DNA from: Cyathus striatus
Lineage: Eukaryota; Basidiomycota; Agaricomycetes; Agaricales; Nidulariaceae
Direction: 5' to 3'
Assembly: GCA_025738555.1 (NCBI GenBank)
Contig: JAOVFP010000010.1
Location: 2,976,001 to 3,040,000 of the forward strand
DNA: 64,000 bases
Below, one piece after another: positions 23,376 through 40,184 of the stretch (positions are counted from its first letter, which is position 1; the number at the start of each line of letters is the position of its first letter). A model generated the notes under the pieces. The model searched no databases, had not been told where the DNA came from, and saw only the letters and a program-made list of their open reading frames with translations. The position numbers were made by a program, and so were the translations under genes.

Positions 23376-24343
23376 CGCGGTGGTAGGTACGAGTGTGACT
23401 GTGTGACGCGGTTTTGGGAGTGGGGGTGTGACGCGGTGGTGTGACGATGTTGCTTTGCTTTGAACTTCCATCTCTACTAGCGATGATTGAGAATCTGGCT
23501 CAACTGGGGTATTTTTACTTGAAATTATGGTCCTTCCATATGACATGGCTATACTGATGTTTACGATATGTAGTAGTGATGATCCCTCTGACTCTATAAT
23601 GATTGTCCCAGAACTGTAACCGGGCCAAGAAACATAGCACGGCCTTCCAACTTCAGCAATCTTTCCTTCCAGTGGAAGTTGCCAAGTTGCTACCCTTGCT
23701 CGACTATTAACCCTCGTGAACCTTTTAAAGTTCTTCATAGCGCGGCGAACTCACCTGATCTTTCCCCATCAGAAAATGTTCCTTCATTTATGGATCACTT
23801 TCATAGGGAATTAAAGTGGACAATGCCCTGAAAATGCCGCCGCATGTCTTCGAATTCTAAAATATCAAAACATATGATCCGCGCCCGACATACATAGCAG
23901 ACTTTCCATACCATCATATGTATTCATTTAGAAAGCACATATGGGAAGTCACAAATCATCAAACCCCTAAGTCACCTTATCCCGCCTCATGGCGAAGCAC
24001 CAGCCTTTCCTCGCTATCTCCTACCGTATAAGGGAAACCGCAGCTTACTCCTTTAACACAAGACTCCAGTGCTGTTGGTGTCAAAAAAGACACGTTTCCT
24101 CCATATATCGTATATCCACCCTTAGGCGGGTAAATCTCCGTACTGGACCGTAACCACCTCTTCCCCGAACGCAAGCTATCCTCCGTAATTCTCCTTAAAA
24201 CATCGGTAAGCCGCCCGTTTTTAATCTCACGCCGAATGAAGTCGCCGACAGGGCTTTAACGCTGCGTTTATAAAGGGCCCACCGGGAATGCTTGAGATTC
24301 CACCGTATGTCAATCCCTCGCTTTTCCCGTCCTTCTTGGCTTT
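23376..24343. other. Intergenic region between coilin-like and seven-helix genes (divergent)
   Basis: The open frame upstream of the coilin start (to 23738) continues in phase, so a longer N-terminus is possible but not favoured. Nothing coding is supported in 23.74-24.34 kb. Both genes point away from this region, which must hold their promoters. Confidence 0.45.
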
Positions 24344-26009
24344 ATGGTTGACTGGAAGGATCCGACCAATGTTTCGTTGCAGAGCTGTACGTTATTCTAT
24401 GCGGTATAATAGTTTCTTACTGAATATACCACTTAGTCGGCCTCGTAAAACTTGTCCACTTTTCAGCTGGGGTGTTTGTGTGTGTCAAGGCTTTCTTGGC
24501 ATTTAGGCGTGCAGCTGATATATCCTGTCATTTAGATGGGAGTATTTCTCGACGATATATTATGAGCTCCAGATATACACCGGGAGGAGAAATTTTACAT
24601 GGATTTCCATGGTAAGACCGTATTTTTACTCATTGCGATAGCAACTTGAACTATAATTATGTGCAGGTGTACGTTGCCTGCCGGCTTAGTATGTTTGCGG
24701 CAATTATAACCCTCTTGGTGGGATTTGATCTTGTTGGAGAGTATTATTGTGATGTACGATTATCTTATTTTTGTTACGGATTACTGACTGATCTTACACG
24801 GATAGGCTTGGATAAAATGTGTATTAGTGCGCCCAGTCGTTAACTATAGCTTATACATACTAATCCGCGCATCTGAAGGCATTTTCATATTTGGGTTTTA
24901 TATTTGCAACCGGACTTCTTGTATTACGAACGTGAGTATGGCCCTGTGCTTTCTATACTGGTCTAACGGTACATCAAGAAACGGGCTGTGGAACCGTAGC
25001 TTACCTATCGTATTGATCACCGTCCCAACTTACATGGTCAACATTGGGTTTCTGCTTCACGGTTCGTTCTGTCATTCATTACATTCCATTTTTACAGACC
25101 AATCTTTTTAGGAATAAAAATTGTATGGCAAATTCCCCTTCACGTTAACGTTAAAGTCATATTCTCTAGGCCAAAGCATGTTGGAATCCAGAACTTCAAT
25201 CATGCGAAGCACTGGACACCGTTAGAAATCGGACCAACGTCGCTGTCACATTCGGGACGGATTTTGTACTTTTAACCTTAATGGCTATGGGTGTGTATCG
25301 CATGAAAATACCCGGAAGATTATGGAGGATGTTATGTAGACAGGTGAGCCCGCGTCTCCTTCTCATGTCTGATTGATTGTTTTAACATGATCACGAGTAG
25401 AGCATTATTTGGATATTGGCTGGAACATTAGGCCAGTTGCCCGCAGTCGTAAGTCGGGCCGTATGATGTTATTTTAGACTAGACGCGCTAAGGATCATTT
25501 TAGGTACTACTAAGCTTAAATTTAAACGGTATGTCCTTCGTTCCACCCCCACCCCCCGAAGTTGGTCCGGTTCTGATACGACGGTACCTCAGATTCGATG
25601 AATTTGGTATGTGTGTGCCTTACAAGCTCTCCGATTCGAGCGGTGTCTCATTATACAGCGTCTTATACCGTAGATGTTCCAAACGCCAGCTTGTAAGTCA
25701 TCCTCCAGTCCTATACACTGATGTACTAATCTTTACAATAAGTGGTCGTGATGTAATACACCCAAAATTCGTTCGTGTCTTAGTTTGCTAACGAGAACAC
25801 TGCAGGACAATATGCGCATCGAGAATGTATCGTGACTTGAACGAGTTCGCCAGTCCAATCCAAACGTATGTAAACTGTCTCCAAAAAAACAGCTTCTGAA
25901 TTCATTGATATGATTTAGAGCACGAACAACAAGCCCACTCGAAATAGGCTTTCCTACGTTCGCAGCCGGACCAACCTCCGACGACAGGTACCCGTCTATC
26001 TCAGCTTGA
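24344..26009 (+). CDS. Seven-helix membrane protein built from 16 exons, many of them micro-exons
   Basis: The exons are 24344-24403, 24467-24483, 24536-24611, 24667-24753, 24806-24820, 24879-24931, 24979-25061, 25112-25122, 25170-25343, 25401-25448, 25504-25528, 25593-25606, 25674-25692, 25743-25752, 25806-25865 and 25919-26009. They sum to 843 nt, exactly 281 codons (280 aa). Recognisable steps are MVDWKDPTN, WEYFSTIYYELQIYTGRR, VYVACRLSMF, FSYLGFIFATGLLVLRT, VAVTFGTDFVLLTLMAMG, IIWILAGTLGQLPAVVLLSL, NLNDSMNLMFQTPALVVM and ICASRMYRDLNEFA. About seven hydrophobic segments are visible. This resembles an unnamed family of Agaricomycete membrane proteins distantly like DUF6533; ligand and role are unknown. 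Eight exons are 25 nt or shorter. The paralog at 32501-34009 has nearly the same exon lengths, which supports the model strongly. Confidence 0.8.
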
Positions 26010-26265
26010 GCTTCCCGGTTCCCAACTGATATGATTCGGTGCAGTGATACAAATTTAACACAGCAACTTGAACGAGATGTAACGAAACACGGACAATAAC
26101 ATACATAGAATAAGGATTGTATAACACATCTGTACCAGCACGCATAAATATATCTCATAACTTATTAGCTTTATTCCGATTACCGTTGATTGATGCTTAA
26201 CATGAAATGGACAATGACATAGGTCATACATACACTTGACACCATAAATACCCCACACTAATAAC
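26010..26265. other. Short convergent intergenic region
   Basis: Lies between the 3' ends of the seven-helix gene (+) and GMC oxidoreductase 1 (-). No feature beyond the shared terminator region. Confidence 0.4.
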
Positions 26266-28990
<2,725 letters not shown>

Positions 28991-30484
28991 AGTGTAGTTA
29001 GAGCTGGTTGTAAGTAATGTCGACTTCTCTCAGCTTCGAAAGGCTGAAGTAGTTCGTTGGTGTTGTCGCGGTAAGGCTAGAGCGTACAAGGGCGCATTTT
29101 TGGATGGGATCCAGAAACTTTATTCTCGGCCCTAATGGAGGTGCCCGTGCTGTCGCTTGTTGACATCTTGTTGGCGCTATGCAGGCTTCTGATCATCAGA
29201 AGAAGCTATTCATCAGAGCGATAGTCGCCAGTGGTATCAGTACTTCGGCTTGGAATGAAGATTGTAGACTTGGCTTGAGAAGATAGAGTAGGAGACAAGA
29301 TTTAAATGAAAGTTGGAAGAATGAAAGCAAGAGCTTGTGGTAGTAGGAAGTTGAACCTAGTTGAACAAGCTAGGAATCCGAACTTGGAGTTTGTTGGTTG
29401 GCCAGGACAAGTTGGGAACAAGCCCCGAGCATTTGTAATGACTATCTCACGTGAAATGATCCGCCTCGAGCGCTTCGGCGCTTGAACAAGCGTTAAGATG
29501 CCCAGACTTCATCAGACTATCAAGAAATCACACACAACTCCTTCTAATCACTGGAAAATATTAATAACGAGCTTCGTAGAGCCGTTCACTAGGATCTTGT
29601 TAATTCTAGCTCAAGCTGCGAGAGGTGTTTCTGGAAGATTATTTTTACAGTCTCCGACACGCAGAATAAATGTGTTACAGACACCGAGAATTTCGAAGGT
29701 AGTGCGGAGATTAGGGCCATTTATAATGTTACATTTCTAAGTCTTACACACATATTATTGTAGAGCAGGCAAAATGCCTGCGATGCGAAACGCGATATCT
29801 CGCACATCTGAAGACGTTCCAAGTCGGATTACGTAATCACGCATCACGCATCATTGATGCATCCGTACGCATTCCGCTCGCATTCTCTCCCTAATCTCTC
29901 CCTCCTGCTCGCTCTCTTCATACTATCCTCAAATTATACATCTTCGAACACCATTCCGATCATACCAATCCCCTGCGACACTCCGAGTTCTCAAAATAGC
30001 TCTGACATCGGCACCGACACCAGACCCTATTGTTTGGAAAACTTGTCTCCTCGCAAACTCCTCAATTCACTGGACTTCTGTACTCGAGTTTTCTATTCAA
30101 TCTTTATGTTTCAAGCTATGTTCTTTATAATAGTTTACATTCCTTCTTCCGATGTACACAGTCTTACTTATTTTAGATTTATTGATTTTTCTAGTATATA
30201 ATTCCTGTAGTTATTCTACAGAAAGCTAATCAATTTTCCTTCACCTTAGAACACCCCAGATCGGACGGACGTCTCGATCGACTCGTATATTTATTCTTTG
30301 TTTAGGTACACCCAACCGACTTACCACCTCTTCATTATACTGTCATAATACCGCTCCACTGCACTCAGGCTAGAGTAGGTCGGGTCCGACGCTGTGTTTC
30401 GTAGCTTCTTCCCTCTCTCTAAAATGCACAGTACTGTTCCACGCCGCATTAACGTAACCCAAAATACCCAAATATAACTGGTAC
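28991..30484. other. Intergenic region upstream of GMC oxidoreductase 1
   Basis: It contains the GMC1 promoter and the 3' flank of the seven-helix pseudogene. A small inverted repeat, AGCGCTTCGGCGCTT, lies near 29469. An open frame at 29854-30201 could encode 115 aa with a hydrophobic N-terminus, but has no homolog in the window, no introns and no motif, so I do not call it. Confidence 0.4.
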
Positions 30485-32090
30485 TTACCCTTCGTTGCAC
30501 CGAAATATCGCATTAGGCGGAAACGATGGTCGACTGATATTGATATCTGTTAGACTGGTCCGTGAACTATTAACAGAGTTATTAATGAAAGAACATTCTT
30601 TATCGAAGGAAAAAAACTTCATACCATATCTCGTGCACGGGTACAGCGAACTCGCTGAGATCGCGATACATCCGAGTTGCACATATACTCCTGCGCGGGA
30701 TATTAGCTTGAGATGGCTAAGTAAAGTCTTGGGAGGAATTACATTACGACTACTATTCAATAAGCGATGGTTTAGTATTTTGTTCGAAGTTTGAACGGGA
30801 TGCTTACATGAGGGTGCTTGGAACATCTGTGGTTTAAAGTGAGATGTGCTACAGCACATCGGGAAGAGTACTCACCGAGTTCATAGCATCTAAAACGTAG
30901 ACATGTGTGTCAGAAAAACCTCAGACATTTAAGAAACTGCGCACCATTCAAGTTCAAACTAAGTAGTGTCACAGGAGGGATCTGACACAATATTCCAGCC
31001 AATATCCACACCATGCTCTATTTTCAAAATATTAACCAACAGAATCATTTCACGAATGCAAAGCTTACCTGTCTATGCAACATCTTCCACAACCGTCCCG
31101 AGATTCTCATCCGATATACTCTTATAACCACCAATACCAGAAGAAAAAGATCCGTAGCAAAAGTAATAGTAACATTCGTATGATTTTTAACCGTGTTCAG
31201 AGCTTCGCAAGCCCCGGTTACAGAATTCCATTGTGAGCTTCCCTGAAAGTTATGCTAAGAGCAACTTCGAAGAAATACGAGAGCTCGACGTACGATTTTG
31301 ATTCCTAAATCACAGGTAATTTCGTTAAAAGAAGATGAAAGGAGTGAAGAGTTAAAACACACCATATGTCAGAAATGCCACATTGAGCAGTAAAGCGGGA
31401 TAGTGATAACCAAGATTATTGTGTTCCGACTCCACAGACCGATAATTGGCCTATAATTTTTACCGGAGTGCGTAAATGATGTCCAATAAACACGCACGTT
31501 CGTATCATTGGGAGTTCATTGGCAAATACATAACCTGAATACGAAAATGCCTGTTCCGATGCTTAATGAGCAAGGGTCTCTTCCTATCTGCTTGCTGCAT
31601 GTACCAATATACGTTTCATCCATAGCTATTATTACAAATAGTCAGTGAGTGTTACATGAAGGAAAGAAAACACATGGTTCGCACATCGCAATTGATTTCT
31701 TCGACAACATTGAACCCTGAAATAATGACTACTATAGCTGCCAACACCGTGATCCGACATCTGACATAGACCTACAAGCGGTGATAAGTTCGGGATGGAA
31801 ACTGGTGGAGAGTAGAGTATTTCACCAGCGATGTCCAAGTGAGCTTCCTCTTCCCGGTATATATCTGGTACTCATAATATATAGTAGAGATATATTCCCA
31901 ACTAAACAAATGCATCAGATATAGTGCTACGGTGCATGTCACTGTACGGACGTAATTACGCCAGCTGCGAAGTGAACGAGCTTTACAACACCGACTAATG
32001 AATAGTTTTATTAGTTATTTTCTTTCAGGAGAACGAGTAACTTACAAGTCTGAAAAGAGAAAACAAGAACACGGATCCAGATAGTAAGGA
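30485..32090 (-). pseudogene. Seven-helix membrane protein pseudogene (paralog of 24344-26009)
   Basis: Exon by exon this matches the gene at 24.3 kb: WEYISTIYYEYQIYTGKRK (about 31900-31830), VYVRCRITVLAAIVVIISGF, AFSYSGYVFANELPMIRT, an 11-nt micro-exon (31294-31304), VTITFATDLFLLVLVVIRVY, MVWILAGILCQIPPVTLLSL, then the 14-, 19- and 10-nt micro-exons and ICATRMYRDLSEFA, ending TAA at 30485. Damage seen: a stop in the 17-nt second exon (CTGGCGTAA), loss of the GT donor after WMK-R (CGTATATT for TGTGTATT), and a 1-bp deletion in the exon beginning LWSRNTIILVITIP (about 31395). The first exon is barely recognisable. The 3' half is well preserved, so inactivation looks fairly recent. Confidence 0.75.
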
Positions 32091-32500
32091 ACTTTACATT
32101 CTGCGCATATCAAAGATGGGATATGGACACCACATGGATATTCGTTCAGTATCCGAGTCATCCATTCCATGTGTTTATTCTTGAAGATGATTGAATGAGT
32201 GATGAAGAGCTGAGCGTCGTGAGCCTAACAAGGAAAGTTTCCTAGTTGGTGCAGGCTGTGGCTGTGGGCGCTACAGTAAGCGCTTCCTGAATGTCCAAAA
32301 ACTTCGCTTCAACCTAGCTTAGGAAATACTTCATTATTATCTGTGGGTTACGGACTCTACAGCGCGCGTCTGAGGCACATGTTGTTCCATGTCATTGATC
32401 ATCAGTTTATGATTGGAAGTGCGATCACTATATTCTGTGGTTGCATAAGACTTTTAAAAGATCCTTCTCGTAGCTCGACGTTGATTCAACTCCCAGAAAT
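32091..32500. other. Intergenic region between divergent seven-helix copies
   Basis: Lies between the 5' ends of the pseudogene (-) and the gene at 32501 (+). No coding feature supported. Confidence 0.4.
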
Positions 32501-34009
32501 ATGGTCAACTGGACGAACCCGACAAACATTCTATTGCAATCATGTATGTAAAGCTAGCATGTCTCTTCTCTCATATCTGACTTATTCGTCTCAAATACAG
32601 TGGCACTAGTCAAAAGCATACACTTCTTAGACGGATTCTTTTTGTAAATAATCCACGATATTCTAGATCAACGACTTTTAATCCTATATCTTAACCATCA
32701 GCTGGCAGTTTTTCACTACACTCTCTTTTGAAGTTGAATTCCTTCGTGGTAAACGAAATCCAGAGTGGCCATTGGCAGTACGTGTTCAAAAAATGACTTA
32801 GTTGATTCAGAGAGAATGACTCCAGTATCAGTTCTGTGTTTCTTGCCGAATTGTGACAGCAATTAATGCTGCTACACAATTCGTGGGAATTAATATTACA
32901 AATCAGATAAATTGCTCAGCATGGAACAAGGTAGTACTGGTACGTATAATTTCCTTACACATGCAAGAGGGAATTGAAGGCTTCTCAATAGCTCTTTTCG
33001 TACCTCGGAGTCACGCTTTCTTCCGGGTTATTCATCTCACAAATGTAAGGAAATATCATTATCTTCATAATTTATGTCTGACTTCCCAATCCACCAGCTA
33101 CGTCGTATGGCAAAGGAGAGCGGCTGCCGTTGTGCTTCCGTGTTTACTTACCCTAGCAGCGTTTGGAATGATGCTCCATGGTAAGTTATGCATTAGTCAC
33201 ATACATTAATTCTCATCTTGTTACCGCCGTTATGCAAGAGATTTACAAGGTATGTTCATTAGACTGTCAGGGCTTAACTTGAGTCATTCCTGAACTTGAT
33301 ATAATTAAACAGGCCCAGAGTGTAGGGTCTCCGACCAACTTCACTTGCGCCAACATCAATACCGCCACTACACGATATATAAACATTATCTTCTTGGTAG
33401 TCTATTCCAGTATTTTTATCACGTATACTGTCGGTGTCTACGTGAATGCGAAGAGTTTTTCGAAGAAAGCGAAACCTACTTACGAGCTGGTATGAATATT
33501 TAGCGCCTTCATGTTGCCCGGCGTTAACTTACCTTTAACACTTGATAGGCAATACTATTCACGTTTCTACCATTCCTGATACAAACACTCCCAGTGGTGC
33601 GTCATTTCAGTATGTGGCAAATTTATCATATTCCAGACTTGATAAATTTCTTTAGATTTTCACTAGCCTGAATCTAAATGGTAATGTGTTCGCGACCTGG
33701 GTTCTTTAGTAAACATCACTAAATCTGTGGGTTACAGATACTATGGACTTGGTAAATTTACGCATTGTCTATTGCACTTCTTCATGGCTGACGGATATTT
33801 ATTAGATGTTTCAAGTACCTTCATGTGAGTTACTTTCTAGATCCCAATGTAATTAATTTAAATGCCCGTTCTTCCGTACAACATTAGTTATCTTTCTTTG
33901 TGGTATAAGATCGGATGGCCGACAAATCTGGTTGCTCGTAGTGTTTCTTGCGCGACCGAGGTGTATCGGGAAATATGTGATGCAGTCTCCCCTATTATCG
34001 GGTGAATAA
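32501..34009 (+). CDS. Seven-helix membrane protein, 14 exons, paralog of 24344-26009
   Basis: The exons are 32501-32543, 32601-32643, 32702-32777, 32826-32930, 32992-33044, 33098-33180, 33239-33249, 33313-33489, 33549-33596, 33656-33680, 33738-33751, 33806-33824, 33888-33899 and 33942-34009 (777 nt, 258 aa). The exons of 76, 53, 83, 11, 48, 25, 14 and 19 nt have exactly the lengths found in the paralog. Visible blocks are MVNWTNPTNILLQS, WQFFTTLSFEVEFLRGKR, SCRIVTAINAATQF, LFSYLGVTLSSGLF, YINIIFLVVYSSIFITYTVG and SLNLNDTMDLMFQVPS. The 13th exon is 12 nt instead of 10, which throws the last exon into another frame. The family ending (ATEVYRE, as in xATRMYRDL) is present but out of frame. The gene may therefore make a protein with a divergent tail, or be at an early stage of decay. 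Confidence 0.65.
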
Positions 34010-35369
34010 CCGTCTCGTAATTCATACATTATTTTTCCGTCGAATTGCTGAACGAGTACAACAGGAAACACTCCCTGGCTATTGGTGCATCGTATTTCAG
34101 TACTACGCAGAATTCAGGTTTAGCTGTGAGGTTACCAACCAATGGTAGCATCTCTCTGATTTCATTGGATCGGTGTGTACTATGTAGATATATAAAATTA
34201 TTTTGTTTCATAAAATTGATATACAATGTCATTCATAGGTCGAATTCTGAGGCTGGTGCCAATTCAAAACCTTCAAAGATATGAAATGGATATTGTGTAC
34301 TTAGACATGAATTTTTGATGCACAATACTTATGTACCTTTCTTAGTATAAAGTGTGGCATAATACTGTATATCAAGAACTAACATTTGCTCACGTCGGCA
34401 TCTCCAAAATACTGAGCAGTTCAAGGAGCGTACAGGTTTTATCTGAAGAACGACATTATATTTGGTTCTATGGGTCAACTTTGTTGATGGTCGCCTGGGT
34501 GCTGTCTCGACTCGACTGGCTAGGAGAAGTTTCATCGCATGGATGCCGTAGTTGTTCGGAAATAGATAAGATCAACTACAGTATTTGCAAGATCTCTTTT
34601 TACTAATCGACGAAATTTCCAATCCATATATTCCATCAACGTTTCTAGTAGAAAAGAAAACGAAAACCAGACCTTAGAATAGAACAATTGTCCGCGCTGG
34701 GTTAACAAGGGGCCAGGCCGGCCAGGAAAATGTATATTTATTCATTGTGGCCGCTGTTAGGGTGTTTTATGCACGATTGGGAGCATCAGGAATACGATAG
34801 GCTATTGAGTGAGTGAGATATTTTGGTTTCGTAACTATCGGAAGAAAGTGTAAGTTCACCAGAGGTATGATGCATATGCCTCTAGAAGTCACCGCTTAAT
34901 TGGAAGCCGGAGAAGATAGACTTTTCAACAACGTGTTTGCTAACATCAGCGGATTTGCAATTGTGCCAAATAACATGTGCCAATAATGACATATTTACAA
35001 TATTGTCATCGTTCTTCTTCCGTTCTTCTTCCAATCTTCTCTCCTATCGAATATTTTCTCATTTTCCGACTTTTTTTTCAATTTCAATATGGTATAGTCT
35101 CGGCTACACTTGGACGTATGGGACCCACATATGCTCACATGCGCCAAATCAACCATCGTGGTTCTTCCCCCGCCCAAAGAGTTCCCATAAGTTCTCCTTC
35201 CATGAAGGCTCGGAGTTCGGGGGAAAAACTTCACATCAGAAGGCCCACTTGCACCCACTGATGGCAAGAAGACACAATTCGATCATATCTTCTAGATAGC
35301 ACGCGAAAACTGTTCTTCTCAAATACTCGGCGCCATCGCTTTTATGTTTCCTTCACCTTATGCGCCAGC
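34010..35369. other. Intergenic region upstream of the UbiA-family gene
   Basis: No gene supported. Short open frames on both strands (34.05-34.6 and 34.94-35.30 kb) have no motif. A pyrimidine-rich stretch (TTCTTCCGTTCTTCTTCC) near 35010-35035 could belong to a promoter. Confidence 0.4.
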
Positions 35370-36543
35370 ATGCCGCTTTCTGAATTCCGTGTCTTGAAGA
35401 GGTTCGAAGAGAGGAATGGCCTTCCACCTTTCGAAGATGTATCATATACGATGGTCCATGCCTTTAACGAAGCTATTATGATGTGTTTCTTATTTATCAA
35501 GTCCGATATCAAGACCATATTAGTTCCAATAGTAAGTATGCACCATACTTGCGATGTTTACCTTCTCACCTTGGATCGCTGTGTCAGACCAGCTTTGGTC
35601 TGGTAGCCGCCGGGAAATTAACTTTCCATTCCTTTTCTCGGGCATTATTATGGGTAGTCATTTACCTTCTTCAATTCTGTGTTTCCAACCAAAGTATCAG
35701 CCCCGAAGAAGACGCTGAGAATAAGCCTTGGAGGCCAATACCTTCAGACATGATAACTGTGGATAATGCACGAACATTCCGCTGGTGTCTTCTCGCTCTC
35801 GGAATAGCTTTGTCAGCCTATTATAAAATCCTCTGGCCAGCATGCATTCTGACTCTTGGAATCTGGGTCAATAACGAGCTGAAATTGGATTCTCATTGGG
35901 CTACGAGGAACCTCTGCAATGCCCTAGGATACGCCGCGTTTAATGCCGGCGCGACGTCGGCCGCTTGCTTCAGTAAGATCATAAATCCTGTCCAATGAAC
36001 AGTGGTATTGACATATGATTAGGTTATGAGTGCATATCAAAGCCCACTACACGACTAGCTCATGCCGGAAGCTCATTCATCGTACTGCTTACTATTCATG
36101 CTCAAGACTTTGAAGATGTAATCGGTGACATGAGGAATGGGAGAAGCACCTTACCAATTTTAATGCCTCTTGGAAGTCGTATTTCGATGCTATTTGGCAT
36201 GGTCTTGACTTCAATAGCTCTAAGCTTCTTTTGGACATTCAATGTCTTTATATCAACAGGATTTATTTCCCTTGGGTCCTGGGTAGGATTACGATTTATG
36301 TTTTTAAGGGACCGGAAGTCTGATAAACAGTCATATTTGTTTTATAACGTAAGTGGCGTTTTTAGAAGTAAATTAGAAGATTTCTCTAATTCGTCATAAT
36401 TTTAGATGTGGCTGGCGCTTGCCCAAATTCTTCCGTTTTATACCGGACGAGTACCTGATGATCCTGATCTGAGCATGATACCTGAAATGTTTACGAATGT
36501 ACAAGGGACCTTGTTCTTCACTGTAGAGGCCTTAAGCAGATGA
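35370..36543 (+). CDS. UbiA-family prenyltransferase/cyclase-like membrane enzyme
   Basis: Four exons (35370-35531, 35588-35972, 36023-36348, 36406-36543) join in frame to 336 aa. Motif 1 is SNQSISPEEDAENKPWRPIP (about residues 90-110), a variant of the NDxxDxxxD motif of UbiA enzymes that keeps N and the last D. Motif 2 is HAQDFEDVIGD (a complete DxxDxxxD) near residue 210. Eight or so hydrophobic segments can be seen. UbiA proteins bind a prenyl diphosphate through Mg2+ and either transfer it to an acceptor or cyclise it; in fungi some are terpene cyclases. The N-terminal extension (MPLSEFRVLKRFEERNGLPP) is soluble. Neighbouring GMC and MFS genes would suit a small metabolic cluster, but that is inference. 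Confidence 0.85.
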
Positions 36544-37483
36544 TTTAATGATTAATGACAACTTTGTATGATGCAATTCACCACAGGCTGGTCTCTCTAG
36601 AATAGATGAGTTGTTCTATAATTACTCCTTCGAAATGAATTAAATGTGGATCACATCGGACGGTATGCTTCGATATCACTCATTTCTTTGCATAGTATGT
36701 ACTTCTTAGGTATGATTTACTTAATTCACTAACGTTACACGTATCTCAGAAATTTGTGACTCTCACTTTTATGGGATAATCGCAGACGTCCTGTCCTTGC
36801 TGAATGAACATTTGAGCATTTTCTACTACAAGTCTACAGGGGTACAGTCCTGACATATAGACAGTGCAGCATGGGATTATCGAGCTGCTATCATAATGTG
36901 TGAGAGAAGGCCTGGGAGGTATCACCAACAAATATGAGAAATCAATCCCTTGGCCTTATGGGATATGCCCTGTGCCCAAGGGTGCCCGTCCCTAGATACT
37001 TCCTGAACTCAGTTTCATTGGAATTCGATGGTAGCAATCCTCGGGGAGGTAGTAATTGGGTAAATGTTGAGAATTTAGATGAAGTTGGATATTGGTTCAC
37101 TTTCATAGCCAGAGTCGACGTCTACACACAACAAACACACAAGGCCTGCTGGATGGAGAAAATCAAGTCGTCTGACATGTGGAAAAGTAGCGCTGAGCGT
37201 TAAAGGAGAATTACCGTTCTTTACGATCACGGAGTCAAAACCGCTGAACATAGTACAGGTTGTGTGTACTAGAGATTGGGCCCACAGATATCAACTCGTA
37301 CCTCAAGGAAGCCTTTACGTCCGCACGATAACGTGGAAATGTTTATCAGGCACATCGCGAAAGTAGACGAATTTAACACTATAGTAGACTTACAAGAACT
37401 ATCGAACATTGAAATACACTCGCTGATCCATTAGAAAGCGAGTAGCTATGTAAGACACATGATGGCGCAGAGAATATTATAAT
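36544..37483. other. Convergent intergenic region
   Basis: Between UbiA-like (+) and GMC2 (-) 3' ends. No gene supported; an open frame at 36934-37203 has no motif. Confidence 0.4.

Positions 37484-40184
<2,701 letters not shown>

Noticed and set aside
25170..25343. Seven-helix genes as pheromone receptors
   Set aside because: The helices and loops do not show the Ste3-type features I would expect and the conserved blocks belong to the unnamed DUF6533-like set, so no receptor role is assigned.
29854..30201. 115-residue protein with a hydrophobic N-terminus
   Set aside because: Could be a small secreted protein, but there is no supporting motif, paralog or clear gene context.
31632..31838. 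Independent 68-residue frame, or a 5S rRNA
   Set aside because: The stretch is accounted for by exons and an intron of the seven-helix pseudogene read in another frame, and the 5S rRNA box sequences are missing.
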